Made by a program: the position numbers and the translations under genes
Notes under the pieces: generated by a model
The model's input: the letters and a program-made list of their open reading frames with translations, nothing else
Told to the model about the DNA's origin: nothing
Database searches by the model: none
Source of the DNA: Candidatus Poribacteria bacterium
GTDB taxonomy: Bacteria; Poribacteria; WGA-4E; WGA-3G
Assembly (NCBI GenBank): GCA_022821495.1
Contig: JAJEDN010000056.1
Span: 41,628 to 105,627 of the forward strand
Length of the DNA: 64,000 nucleotides
Direction: 5' to 3'
Shown here: positions 8,458-16,742 of the stretch, in pieces
Layout of the letters: every line of letters starts with the position of its first letter
Position numbering within the stretch: position 1 is the stretch's first letter

Positions 8458-9462
8458 TTACGCCATTTCAACAAGGGTGCCTAACCCTTTCACTTCCGCT
8501 GCTGCGAGTACCGCTGCACCGGCAACCGCATCTTGCACCGCCACGCCTACCGACTTAAAAAACGTGATTTCGTCATCTGATTGCCGTCCCTGTTTTTCAC
8601 CATTGACGATTTCACCGATTTCAGCATCAATCTCAGCGTTCGGAATAATCAGATCCCCTGCCTCTTCTAAGCACGCTTCCCGCGAATCCACTACGATTCG
8701 GTGTGAACGTCTGATTGTCGTCGTATCGACTTCCCGTTTTTCGGGTACAAACGTGCCAACGGCTGTAATGTGCGTGCCGGGTTGGAAGGCGTTTCCGTCA
8801 AAAAGAGGCGTTGCCGATGTGGTTGCACATAGCACAATATCAGCGTCCGCCACCACCGCTTGTGGTGTAGATACAAGATTGACCGCCGGGGCATTCCTCC
8901 ACTCCGAAATCTCAGCAGCGAGTTGTTCTGCCGAGGCTTGCGTCCGACTGATGAGATTGACTCGCGTTATTTCCCTAACCGCCATCACCGCCTGCAACTG
9001 TGCCCTCGCTTGTACACCTGCGCCGAAGAGTCCAACGGTTTTTGCGTCCTTGCGGGCAAGAAGATCTGCTGCTAAACCCCCACCAGCACCGGTTCGGATG
9101 GCAGTAAGACTCGCACCATCCATAAACGCTTTTGGAGCTCCTGTCGCTGGATCGAGGACTAAGACTGTGGCAGTAATACGAGGTAAATTGAGGTTCGGAT
9201 TATCGTCATAGACAGAGACAACTTTGATGCCAAATTGTGCCTGTGTAGGCACAATTTGTCTTTGCTTTACATTTTCACTTCGTTCAGGGAGATAGGCAGG
9301 CATCACGAGTGTAACACCTTTGTCAGTGGAGATGTGTTGTCGTGGTGGCGCGACCGCTATACCTGCTGAGAGTTGACCGTAGGCGTGACGCATCGCATCA
9401 ATCGCTGTGGGCATCGGTAAGGCTGCTCGGACATCTGCCGCCGAGAGAATTCTGATGGACAT
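8458..9462 (-). CDS. Ornithine cyclodeaminase/mu-crystallin family; likely pyrroline-2-carboxylate reductase
   Basis: A 334-aa NAD(P)H-dependent protein of the ornithine cyclodeaminase fold, showing LTAIRTGAGG and the nucleotide-binding GLFGAGVQARAQLQ. Next to an enolase-superfamily proline-type dehydratase it most likely reduces delta1-pyrroline-2-carboxylate to L-proline; true cyclodeaminase activity is less likely. ATG 9462 is chosen over an upstream start at 9492 because it is preceded by GGAG and sits 4 bp after the upstream gene's stop. Between VMPAYLPE and FGIKVVSV is a stretch of about 12 extra residues, part of which is encoded by a perfect 28-bp palindrome (9231-9258), an apparent in-frame insertion. 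Confidence 0.8.
   Translation of the reverse strand: MSIRILSAADVRAALPMPTAIDAMRHAYGQLSAGIAVAPPRQHISTDKGVTLVMPAYLPERSENVKQRQIVPTQAQFGIKVVSVYDDNPNLNLPRITATVLVLDPATGAPKAFMDGASLTAIRTGAGGGLAADLLARKDAKTVGLFGAGVQARAQLQAVMAVREITRVNLISRTQASAEQLAAEISEWRNAPAVNLVSTPQAVVADADIVLCATTSATPLFDGNAFQPGTHITAVGTFVPEKREVDTTTIRRSHRIVVDSREACLEEAGDLIIPNAEIDAEIGEIVNGEKQGRQSDDEITFFKSVGVAVQDAVAGAAVLAAAEVKGLGTLVEMA
9231..9258. repeat. In-frame palindrome inside the cyclodeaminase-family gene
   Basis: CAAATTGTGCC at 9231-9241 and its exact reverse complement at 9248-9258 enclose 6 bp. It encodes part of KQRQIVPTQAQF, a stretch that appears to be extra relative to the family as I know it. It resembles the in-frame palindromes in the carotenoid genes. 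Confidence 0.7.
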
Positions 9463-9466
9463 GTAA

Positions 9467-10570
9467 TCACTCCACGTGAACCACGACTTCACCTAACACG
9501 TCCATATCTGGGACGATTCCCAAGCCCGGTTGCGTTGCGGCTGTCATTCTACCATTAATTCGTTGCGGGGCACCTTCCGCCGTGCTGACGGTGACATAAC
9601 TGTTAAAATCTGTTGCGGTGAAAAGGAATTCTGTCGGTGTACTGTGGGCAAGATGCGCAATCGCAGCAGTTGTGATGTCGCCACCCCAACTGTCTTCAAT
9701 CGTCATCGCAACGCCGAGTTCAACGCATAGGTCTCTGGCGAGCTTGGCTTTCGTCAATCCACCGAATTTGCTGATCTTAATGTTGACGACATCCATCGCC
9801 TGATCGGCATGACCGCGTAACAAGGCATGAATGCTGTCCACCGTTTCGTCGAGAACAAACGGATGATCCGTCCGCTGACGAATAGCGAGACATTCTTCAT
9901 AAGAGAGGCAGGGTTGCTCAATGTAGACATCCACATCGCGCACACCACGGACAACACGGACGGCTTGGTGCATCAACCAACCCGTATTCGCATCCGCGAT
10001 CAGCACATCATCGGGTTCCATTAATTCGGCAACCGCATGGATACGTTCAATATCGGTGTTCGGATCACCACCGACTTTCAACTGGAATTTGCGGTATCCT
10101 TCTGCCCGATAGGTAGCAACCTTCGCTGCCATTTCGTCAGGAGATTGTTGGGAGATCGCACGGTAGAGCATGAAATCCTCTCCATACCTACCACCGAGCA
10201 GTGTGCAGACGGATTGATTTGAAACTTTGCCGAGAATATCCCAACACGCGATGTCGATTGCCGATTTCACATACGGATGTCCTTTGAGCGCGACATCCAT
10301 GCGTTGGTTGAGCGGAAGCAGTTGCGTCGGATCTTCGCCAATGAGATGCAGCGCGAGTTCAGCAATGCCGGTACGGGTACCCGTCGCATAAGCAGGGAGA
10401 TAGAACGGTCCCAGCGGGCAGACCTCACCGTAACCTGTAATACCTTCATCCGTTTCAACGGAGACGATGGTGCTGTCAAAGACGGATACAGATTTTCCAC
10501 CCGACCAGTTGTAGCTGCCTTCGTGGAGCGGAAGATCGACTTGATAAGCTTTAATACATTGAATTTTCAC
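9467..10570 (-). CDS. Enolase-superfamily dehydratase, probably cis-3-hydroxy-L-proline dehydratase
   Basis: A 367-aa protein of the mandelate racemase/muconate lactonizing fold. It has an N-terminal capping domain (about 1-125) and a barrel with the expected residues: K165 (QLKVGG), metal ligands D193 (ADAN), E218 (EQP) and D241 (LDET), and K265 (NIKISK). Two opposed lysines at these positions are known from hydroxyproline-betaine epimerases and cis-3-hydroxy-L-proline dehydratases, and the first-lysine motif is QLK rather than KxK. The next gene is a cyclodeaminase-type reductase, the partner needed to turn the dehydration product into proline. Specificity is inferred, and a proline or hydroxyproline-betaine epimerase is the main alternative. 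Confidence 0.75.
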   Translation of the reverse strand: MKIQCIKAYQVDLPLHEGSYNWSGGKSVSVFDSTIVSVETDEGITGYGEVCPLGPFYLPAYATGTRTGIAELALHLIGEDPTQLLPLNQRMDVALKGHPYVKSAIDIACWDILGKVSNQSVCTLLGGRYGEDFMLYRAISQQSPDEMAAKVATYRAEGYRKFQLKVGGDPNTDIERIHAVAELMEPDDVLIADANTGWLMHQAVRVVRGVRDVDVYIEQPCLSYEECLAIRQRTDHPFVLDETVDSIHALLRGHADQAMDVVNIKISKFGGLTKAKLARDLCVELGVAMTIEDSWGGDITTAAIAHLAHSTPTEFLFTATDFNSYVTVSTAEGAPQRINGRMTAATQPGLGIVPDMDVLGEVVVHVE

Positions 10571-10708
10571 GAGACTCCAAAAGCATATGACAAAATTATC
10601 AAGAGCATCCCATAGCTATGGGTGTGTAAAGTTTTTGTCAAAACCTGCTGACCACTATGCTAATAACGCGTAAATTATACTGGCTATCCTTATACTCTAT
10701 CCATCCGA

Positions 10709-11419
10709 CTATTGTAGAATAAAATTTCTGTTTTCATCAAATGCAGGAATTGCTCGGGCATCTAATCCAAAAGCGGCATACACGTCTTTCACTAAATCGT
10801 AAGCTACATGGTCAGGGATAAAATTGTTGCAAGTCCACCCTTCAGAATGAATGGGAGTCGACCTTTCGTACACACCTCTCTCATCCAAGAATGCACCGAA
10901 CGTAGGATAGGTAGGCGGTCCCTCTGGCAACGCATACCCTGTGATATTATGGTAGTTCTGTTGTATGAATACGTCGGATTCAATACCAGACTCGTCGTAT
11001 ATTGACTTCACTAATCGCATGAATGAGACAGGAAATTCAATCACTACATACGGATACAACCATTTTACAGAATTAGGAATTGCGAATTGTGGGGAACCCC
11101 ATCCCCTTTGGAACTGGACATTAATAGGACACCGGACTTCAAAATATCCATCCTTTAGCAAGGTAATTTGACCCCCTGTTATATTGCGTCCGTTTATGCC
11201 CTCTTCCAATTGATACACTTCTTTTTCCCATAGTCCTGTAACACCAAAACCAGCCCAACGTTTATTTGGTGGATTATACAAAATATCGCGTATACGTTGA
11301 TCTTCAGTAGATACAACATTCTGATTGGATTCATTCGGTGCCGCGAAGATACGATAATACGGTTGGTTGGATATAGCCTTAAGAAAAGAAGAATTATATT
11401 TTGACAAAAGTGAATTCAT
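10709..11419 (-). CDS. Unknown 236-aa protein coupled to an AlbA_2-domain gene
   Basis: I do not recognise the family. The protein is soluble-looking, with no signal peptide or membrane segment. It contains an early sequence (YYRIFAAPNESNQN) and several aromatic-rich beta-like stretches (KRWAGFGVTGLWEKEVYQLEEG). Its ATG overlaps the stop of the upstream AlbA_2 gene by 4 bp (11416-11419), so the two are translationally coupled and probably act together. The pair is more AT-rich than its neighbours and shares no strand-mates with them, which hints at acquisition. The function could be regulatory or defensive; nothing here decides. Confidence 0.65.
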   Translation of the reverse strand: MNSLLSKYNSSFLKAISNQPYYRIFAAPNESNQNVVSTEDQRIRDILYNPPNKRWAGFGVTGLWEKEVYQLEEGINGRNITGGQITLLKDGYFEVRCPINVQFQRGWGSPQFAIPNSVKWLYPYVVIEFPVSFMRLVKSIYDESGIESDVFIQQNYHNITGYALPEGPPTYPTFGAFLDERGVYERSTPIHSEGWTCNNFIPDHVAYDLVKDVYAAFGLDARAIPAFDENRNFILQ

Positions 11420-12018
11420 TTGTTCCCTCCAATTTCCTTTAAAATATTTGTTGTTTGACTTTCAATTCTGTCCAATTGTCCCCTAATATCATCCATAGAT
11501 GGCAGCTGATGTCGTGCCAAAAGATCGGGAATGAACTCCTCTATCTGAAATTCTTTTGTAGTATCTCCATACCGCTTCACAAAGTTGAGCGTCCCTCTCG
11601 AATTAAAACCATGGGGACGATTTTCACTAAAAGGAATATGTATGATTATAAGGTTGACATCCTCGTCCGACAATCTCAATTTATGTGGTTTTACCTCTAA
11701 TTTTGCGATTCGTGGAACTATATGTTGGTGGCAAGTGTTATAGATACTCTCAGCTTTTCTTTCTGTATCAGGGATGTCGACAAATCTTTGTGCAATTTTG
11801 TTTTCTTCATGAACACCAATAAGGATATATCCTCCCTCAGCATTAGCCATCGCGGTAACATCTTTGCATATCTCACGTTTATACTTCTCGCCGTCAGTTC
11901 TGTATCCTTCGTAGTGCCTCTCCTTGAAATCAATCCATAAATTTTCTTCTTCGTTACCAATTAGATTTATCAAATCCTGGTCCTTAATATCAGATATCTG
12001 TCTATTATCAAATATCAT
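11416..12018 (-). CDS. AlbA_2 (Schlafen-type) domain protein
   Basis: A 200-aa protein carrying an AlbA_2/Schlafen domain. Visible features are the acidic start of the fold (ENLWIDFKERHY, the usual E-x-DFK-like motif), TAMANAEGGYILIGVHEENK and a basic/aromatic tail (LNFVKRYGDTTKEF). It is shorter than the usual 350-500 aa transcription regulator, which adds a C-terminal helicase-like or winged-helix part, and it ends after a short helix. The domain binds nucleic acid or nucleotide in known members. A defence or regulatory role with its coupled partner at 10709 is a guess. Confidence 0.75.
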   Translation of the reverse strand: MIFDNRQISDIKDQDLINLIGNEEENLWIDFKERHYEGYRTDGEKYKREICKDVTAMANAEGGYILIGVHEENKIAQRFVDIPDTERKAESIYNTCHQHIVPRIAKLEVKPHKLRLSDEDVNLIIIHIPFSENRPHGFNSRGTLNFVKRYGDTTKEFQIEEFIPDLLARHQLPSMDDIRGQLDRIESQTTNILKEIGGNK

Positions 12019-12296
12019 TTGCTAATACCTACTCAACTGTGAAAACAAAACCTTGATTCAGTCCTTGTGTGATTCTACGTTGATGTCCTCATTCTGCTTC
12101 GGTACGTATTACATTTTCTTACCAATAATGAGCGAATTAAAGCATCATCTCAATTTTCCTTATTTACCCAACCATGTAGTATACTATGGTATATTCGTAG
12201 CGCGACACTTCTGTCCCTCGCGAACTTAACTTTTAGGACAAAACTTAAAATCAAGTTAATAGGTATTAGCCTTTTTCAGTGGACATAGCACTCATA

Positions 12297-13028
12297 TCAG
12301 TTACCGCTACTTGGTACTTGTTCGATGATACGGTCTGCGAGCCGCGAGAAAGGTAGACTCTGAAGATAAACAGTGCCAGTCCCTTGCAGCGTTGCGAGGA
12401 AAAGTCCCTCACCGCCAAAGAACATTGATTTTAAACCTTTTACCATTTCAATGTTGTAGTCAACACTGGACGAGAAAGCAACAAGACAACCGGTGTCAAC
12501 ACGGAGTGTCTCGTTGTTGAGTTCCTTTTTGATCACTGACCCACCAGCATGCACAAAAGCCATGCCATCGCCACGTAGGTGCTGCAGGATAAAGCCCTCA
12601 CCACCAAAAAAACCGGTCCCCAATCTACGTGAGAAGGCAATATCAAGTTCGGTACCCAAGGCAGCGCAGAGGAAGGCATCTTTCTGACAGAGCAACTCTC
12701 CGCCCATTTGTGCCAGATTAATGGGGAGAATATGTCCAGGATAGGGCGCGGCGAAAGCCACGCGTCTCTTACTGTTGCTTGTGTTGGTGAAGTGCGTCAA
12801 AAACAACGACTCACCGCTAAGCGCGCGTTTACCGGCACTCAGCAGTTTGCCCATCAAACCTGCGTCTTGATTTGAACCGTCACCCATCTTTGCCTCATAG
12901 ACAATGTCATCCTCCATCCAGTTCATAGCACCCGCTTCTGCAATGATGGTCTCGCCTCTGTCGAGTTCAACTTCGACAACTTGCATATCGTTACCGAAGA
13001 TTTCATAATCTACTTCATGACTCTGCAT
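12297..13028 (-). CDS. AIM24/TIGR00266 family protein
   Basis: A 243-aa protein of the AIM24 (TIGR00266) family, a compact beta-structured fold of unknown biochemical role found in bacteria and, as Aim24, in mitochondria. Clear signatures are the N-terminal [32 protein letters not shown], the repeated [14 protein letters not shown] / [14 protein letters not shown], and a conserved C-terminal [15 protein letters not shown]. Length is normal. AAGGAAGAAG stands upstream of the start. It is transcribed alone on the minus strand, about 280 bp from the AlbA_2 pair and 305 bp from carH. No neighbour suggests its job. Confidence 0.9.
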   Translation of the reverse strand: MQSHEVDYEIFGNDMQVVEVELDRGETIIAEAGAMNWMEDDIVYEAKMGDGSNQDAGLMGKLLSAGKRALSGESLFLTHFTNTSNSKRRVAFAAPYPGHILPINLAQMGGELLCQKDAFLCAALGTELDIAFSRRLGTGFFGGEGFILQHLRGDGMAFVHAGGSVIKKELNNETLRVDTGCLVAFSSSVDYNIEMVKGLKSMFFGGEGLFLATLQGTGTVYLQSLPFSRLADRIIEQVPSSGN

Positions 13029-13333
13029 TATTGTCTTCTTCCTTTTTAACTTTTATTAAATGATGTTATAGCAGGCGAAAACCCTATAATCGCACTGCGT
13101 TTTTATGTAAAAATGATAACACATTTAACGGAAACCTTCAAGAAAAATCAATCTCTCAACAGGGTTATTTAGTTCTCAGTTTTTTCGTCCAATTTTCGAC
13201 CCCCAGGCCCCGCAGGTGCGGTTTGGAACCAGGGCTCCCACCCGTTACTGGGAAGGGACACCGGACTTAAAAAAGAAGATTCAAAAATTTAGAAAATCCG
13301 ATAATTTATCTAAAACTAAATCGTCCAGATCTC
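13029..13333. other. Gene-free spacer between carH and the AIM24 gene
   Basis: About 305 bp. An imperfect GC-rich inverted segment near 13200-13245 (CCAGGCCCCGCAGG then GGAACCAGGGCTCC) resembles the CCGGTAGG...CCTAACC palindromes elsewhere in the window. The rest is AT-rich and shows a weak promoter-like TTTACA with a 17-bp spacer to TATAGG pointing toward the AIM24 gene. No ORF is convincing. Confidence 0.4.
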
Positions 13334-14323
13334 TCAATCGTTCCCATTTTCGGCTTGATTTAAGACATTTACCTCAGCTCCATTCTGTTGGGTACGCAAG
13401 GCTTCGAGTTCGGTGCGAAAAGTCGGCATGTCCCTGATTCTCATCGCCCCAATAGAACTAATGGCAGGACTGTAAGCACTTGCTCCCGATCCTCCAACAA
13501 ACAGGGCAACATGTTTCTGAATGCCGCGCCGAAGTTTTCGTAATTCATTCGCCAAGTGTGGATCATCTGTTGGGTAAATGATACTCAATCCAATCGCCTT
13601 TGCCCCATTTTGCACCGCACACCCTACAATTTCTTCAGCCGGCAGGTTGGGTCCGAGATAGGTAACTTGCCACCCTTGTGCAGCTGCGGTTGTTCCCGCA
13701 ATTAATGCACCGATTTCGTGGTGCTGACCGCGTGGTGTCGCAATCACTAAGTTTGGCATTGAGGAGGACACATCAAATCCTTGGCAGATGTTGCCCAATA
13801 ACGTCCGGACAACCGCCGTGGCAAGATGTTCGTGGGCAATCCGCAAACTTCCGGATTTCCACTGGTCACCAATTTCCTGCATCAGCGGTACGATCAACTT
13901 TTCGAGGAAAATAGGCTGACTAAAGGCGACTGACGCAGCGAAGAGTGTCGATTCGAGCGCTTGCGCCTGAAACTGCTTAACCGCTGTGATGCAAGAAGCG
14001 ATATAAAAACGGAGGGAGGTTTCTTGTGAGACAACTTCTGTCTCGATTTCGGAAGGCTGCACAATCGTCCCCGCTGTTCCAATGAGTTCCAAAAGTGCTT
14101 CGGTCGGTAGGTGTGCTATGCGTCCAATGCTATGTCCCGCCTCGGTTGCCAGACGAAGCAACGTGAGTCGCGATATATCAGCATCGGAATAGAGACGACG
14201 ATTCGTTTCGGTGCGCAGCGGTGTAACCACAGCGTATCGTTTTTCCCATGCCCGAATGGTGAATTGTGTTAAGCCTGTCTGGGTAGCAACGGTTTTAATA
14301 CCGTGTTTGTGTTCGTCCGTCAT
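13334..14323 (-). CDS. carH: CarH-type B12-dependent light-responsive MerR repressor
   Basis: A 329-aa regulator. Residues 5-75 form a MerR helix-turn-helix (KTVATQTGLTQFTIRAWEKRY, ending RRLYSDADISRL). Then comes a cobalamin-binding helical bundle with the photoreceptor signature W155-x9-E165-H166, and a Rossmann B12 domain with H202-E-I-G205 (lower-ligand HxxG) and a GGSGA loop. In CarH these residues hold adenosylcobalamin; the dark tetramer represses carotenoid genes and light breaks it. The acidic residue usual two before the His is Gln here. ATG 14323 has AGAGGAA upstream and is better than 14392. It is divergent from the carotenoid operon starting at 14686, which it very probably represses. 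Confidence 0.9.
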   Translation of the reverse strand: MTDEHKHGIKTVATQTGLTQFTIRAWEKRYAVVTPLRTETNRRLYSDADISRLTLLRLATEAGHSIGRIAHLPTEALLELIGTAGTIVQPSEIETEVVSQETSLRFYIASCITAVKQFQAQALESTLFAASVAFSQPIFLEKLIVPLMQEIGDQWKSGSLRIAHEHLATAVVRTLLGNICQGFDVSSSMPNLVIATPRGQHHEIGALIAGTTAAAQGWQVTYLGPNLPAEEIVGCAVQNGAKAIGLSIIYPTDDPHLANELRKLRRGIQKHVALFVGGSGASAYSPAISSIGAMRIRDMPTFRTELEALRTQQNGAEVNVLNQAENGND

Positions 14324-14360
14324 GAACGTTCCTCTTATTTTTTTCCGTGTTATCTTCCAA

Positions 14361-14404
14361 TTTAATATAACATTACGTATATCGTTTGTCAATAATTTTG
14401 TCTA
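14361..14404 (-). promoter_or_regulatory. carH promoter with candidate CarH operator
   Basis: On the minus strand TTGACA (14387-14392) is followed after 17 bp by TATATT (14364-14369), a near-perfect sigma70-type promoter. TTGACAA (14386-14392) and TAGACAA (14398-14404) are tandem heptamers 12 bp apart overlapping the -35. The same two heptamers occur at the idi promoter, which suggests autoregulation. Confidence 0.6.
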
Positions 14405-14548
14405 AATATCAAAATTAAGCGGAGATTAAACCTTAATTTTTTCTGAAATATATGTTTTTAGTGGATTCTGATAGCGTGTATTTATCTTATCGCACGACAT
14501 AATTTCTATACAAAATATGAATTAATGTAAAATTGTATAAAATATTTG

Positions 14549-14585
14549 TTGACAAATTATAGACAATATGTAATAATATTATACA
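14549..14585 (+). promoter_or_regulatory. Carotenoid operon promoter with candidate CarH operator
   Basis: TTGACA at 14549-14554 could serve as -35, with TAATAA (spacer 16) or TAATAT (spacer 19) as -10. TTGACAA and TAGACAA begin at 14549 and 14560, an 11-bp step like the tandem operator repeats known for Thermus CarH that cover the -35. The assignment is inferred from this spacing and from the divergent carH gene. Confidence 0.55.
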
Positions 14586-14685
14586 TAATGATTCTCGCAC
14601 CAATTTAACCTGAAAAATCATACCCATCGCGGTTAGACAACAGATGGGTTGATAAAACACAACCGATATGAAGGAATAAATATAA

Positions 14686-15234
14686 ATGATACAAGAGCAT
14701 GTAATACTTGTTGACCACAACGGGAAAGAGATCGGTACAGAAGAAAAGATACAAGCGCATCGAGAGGGTAAACTGCACCGCGCCTTTTCAATCTTCGTCT
14801 TCAATACTTTAGATGAAGTCTTACTTCAGAAAAGGGCATCGACAAAATATCATTCCGGTGGACTGTGGACAAATACCTGCTGTAGTCATCCACGACCGGG
14901 GGAAAATCATCATTATGCGGCGAGGCGGCGGCTCCATGAGGAGATGGGTCTCAAGTGTGAGTTAGAGGAACTTTTCAGTTTTATTTATCACGTTAAACTC
15001 AACGATGATTTATTTGAGCATGAATTAGATTGCGTCTTTGTTGGTTGTTATGACGGGCAGCCTGTACCTAATCCAGACGAAGTTGACGATTGGAAATGGA
15101 TGAATATAGGGACGCTGAAACAGGACGTCCGAAAAAATCCCCAAAATTATACATACTGGTTCAAATTAGTACTGGATCGCGTTATTAAACAGTATCCAGG
15201 ATTTACGCAAACTCCCGCAGGCGAGGTTTCTTGA
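14686..15234 (+). CDS. idi: Isopentenyl-diphosphate delta-isomerase, type 1
   Basis: A 182-aa Nudix-fold isomerase that interconverts IPP and DMAPP, feeding carotenoid precursors. The active-site Cys lies in TNTCCSHP (C65/C66). The second catalytic acid lies in EHELDC (E111/E113), and metal-binding residues sit in the RRRLHEEMG Nudix segment. It is the first gene of the carotenoid operon, directly behind the CarH-linked promoter. The last dozen residues (from about PGFTQTPAGEVS) and the TGA are encoded by a MITE-like element whose left end starts at 15198. Truncation there probably only affects a variable tail, since the catalytic core is complete. Confidence 0.95.
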   Translation: MIQEHVILVDHNGKEIGTEEKIQAHREGKLHRAFSIFVFNTLDEVLLQKRASTKYHSGGLWTNTCCSHPRPGENHHYAARRRLHEEMGLKCELEELFSFIYHVKLNDDLFEHELDCVFVGCYDGQPVPNPDEVDDWKWMNIGTLKQDVRKNPQNYTYWFKLVLDRVIKQYPGFTQTPAGEVS

Positions 15235-15294
15235 GGAAACACCGAAGCAAAACACCTCGCCTGCAGCACATAATGGGAAAATTGCGTAAGTCCT
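15198..15294. mobile_element. Short MITE-like element overlapping the idi 3' end
   Basis: AGGATTTACGCA (15198-15209) and TGCGTAAGTCCT (15283-15294) are terminal inverted repeats with one mismatch, the family of 1061-1357. Inside, GCAGGCGAGGT is matched by ACCTCGCCTGC. The left end lies in the idi reading frame and the element supplies its stop codon. Confidence 0.65.
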
Positions 15295-15321
15295 AACAGT
15301 ATTAAAAAGTCGGATCGCACG

Positions 15322-15900
15322 ATGAAACTTAGTCAATTTATCTATACAAATCTTATAGTGGCAACTCTTTTTTTCTTCTGTGCCAATAGTGCTGCGGTTG
15401 ACCAGCCGGTAGAAGAAATGTTGAAAAATGCGCGCAAGCAATTTTATGCTGCGATTGAAGACAAAAATCAGATTGAACCGACAATCAAGCTATTTAATCA
15501 AATTACACAAGTGGAGCCAGAATACGCTGGTCGGACGCAGGTTTACATAGGCGCACTTGTTGCGCTCAACGGGAAGCACGCATTTTTTCCACACACCAAA
15601 CTCAAGTGGGCAAGGCGCGGTTTAGCAATCATGGATAGCGGTTTGAAGAAAAGTCCAACCGACATTGAAGCATTGTTCATTCACGGGACAACCTGCTATC
15701 ACCTCCCCTTCTTCTTCAGACGGGGGGATGATGCACAGCGCAACTTCAGAAAAATTATCAAATTGATGCCACAGCTGATGGATGCTTACGACCCGAAGTT
15801 AATCACAAATGTCGTTCAATTCTTGATCGAAAACGCGAAACTAACAGATGAAGAGAAAACATATTTAAAAGTCGTCAGGCATCAGTACGGTTTTCTATGA
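15322..15900 (+). CDS. Exported TPR-like protein inside the carotenoid operon
   Basis: A 192-aa protein with a signal peptide (hydrophobic residues about 10-24, NSAA near the cleavage site) and helical repeat-like segments (KLFNQITQVEPEYAGRTQVYIGALVALNG; ALFIHGTTCYHLP; RGDDAQRNFRKIIKLMP), most like tetratricopeptide repeats. I recognise no specific family. Similar small TPR-like genes next to isoprenoid or carotenoid genes are uncommon. It lies between idi and crtYcd on the same strand, so it is probably co-transcribed, though the MITE and a 120-bp gap on each side could allow separate expression. Confidence 0.65.
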   Translation: MKLSQFIYTNLIVATLFFFCANSAAVDQPVEEMLKNARKQFYAAIEDKNQIEPTIKLFNQITQVEPEYAGRTQVYIGALVALNGKHAFFPHTKLKWARRGLAIMDSGLKKSPTDIEALFIHGTTCYHLPFFFRRGDDAQRNFRKIIKLMPQLMDAYDPKLITNVVQFLIENAKLTDEEKTYLKVVRHQYGFL

Positions 15901-15934
15901 AAACCTGTCAGCACTCAGTCAAGAGGTGTTGTGG

Positions 15935-16015
15935 TTAATCATAAACCTCTTTAACTGACAACTGACAACTAATAACTGAAAGATTTTTTCGCAGAAAAAA
16001 TCGTACTGATAACTA
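15935..16015. repeat. AACTGATAACTGACAACTAATAACT-type repeat and 9-bp hairpin
   Basis: A low-complexity tract of related units (ACTGACAACT, AACTAATAACT) is followed by GATTTTTTC-GCA-GAAAAAATC, a perfect 9-bp hairpin near 15980-16000. Similar tracts precede the stops of RNase J (43305-43345) and leuS (46290-46345), so this is a dispersed repeat rather than a local signal. It may weaken read-through into crtYcd. Confidence 0.55.
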
Positions 16016-16022
16016 TAAAACA

Positions 16023-16742
16023 ATGAAATTTGAATATCTCTTGTTTAATCTCATTGTCATTATTGGACCTGTAGTCCTCCAATTCAACCGCGAAATTAAG
16101 CACATTTCGCAGTGGCGAGTGAAATTGCTGACGAACGGGGTCGTCATGATTCCATACATTATATGGGATGCGTTTGTCACAGGTTCACATTGGCAGTTCA
16201 ACAAAGCATATACACTTGACTTCCGATTGTTGGGTTTGCCGATTGAGGAGTGGCTCTTTTTTATCACAGTTCCGTTTGGGTGCCTGTTGGTGTGGGAAAC
16301 ATTACCGGACGCGAGGCTATCAGCGCAGCTGAGACCGCTTCGGCATGTCAGAACAGTTTTATACGCGACGCTGCCGATCGGTATATGGGTTTTCACCACA
16401 GGTAGACAGTACACTGGATTGGTACTATGTTGCTTTGGACTCGTTGGACTGGCGGATACTTTGTTAAGAACTAACCTGCTCCTACAACCGAAGACATATC
16501 TCTATCTCGCTATTGTCGCGGGTTTGATTTTGGTGTTCAACGGTTACCTCACAGCGCGACCGGTTGTTCTCTATGGTGAAGCGTATCAGAGCGGTTACCG
16601 GATTCTAACGATACCTGTTGAGGATTTCGGATACGGATTCACACTAACGCTCTTCAACGCAATACTCTATGAGAAGCAGGTCGCTTATCGGCGATTACGC
16701 CGCAAAATTGAAGGTGGTTCGACATGGAAAATAAGCGTGTAG
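16023..16742 (+). CDS. crtYcd: Lycopene cyclase, fused CrtYcd type
   Basis: A 239-aa integral membrane protein with about seven hydrophobic segments, carrying two lycopene-cyclase domains (TIGR03462) in one chain. The first shows LPIEEWLFFITVPFG and the second IPVEDFGYGFTLTL; these paired P-x-E-(E/D) motifs mark the CrtYc and CrtYd halves. The enzyme closes beta-ionone rings on lycopene. Members of this type in Bacteroidetes often make monocyclic products, which fits the CruF hydratase further down. The next gene starts inside its last codons (19-bp overlap). No clear ribosome binding site precedes the ATG. Confidence 0.88.
   Translation: MKFEYLLFNLIVIIGPVVLQFNREIKHISQWRVKLLTNGVVMIPYIIWDAFVTGSHWQFNKAYTLDFRLLGLPIEEWLFFITVPFGCLLVWETLPDARLSAQLRPLRHVRTVLYATLPIGIWVFTTGRQYTGLVLCCFGLVGLADTLLRTNLLLQPKTYLYLAIVAGLILVFNGYLTARPVVLYGEAYQSGYRILTIPVEDFGYGFTLTLFNAILYEKQVAYRRLRRKIEGGSTWKISV

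Noticed and set aside
8477-9211. Long plus-strand ORF of 244 codons opposite the cyclodeaminase-family gene
   Set aside because: It is Ala/Ser/Thr-rich with no family signal and lies wholly opposite a well-supported gene, so it is an antisense shadow.
9463-9492. Upstream start for the cyclodeaminase-family gene
   Set aside because: It would overlap the dehydratase gene and adds residues unlike the family; the ATG at 9462 has a good GGAG site.
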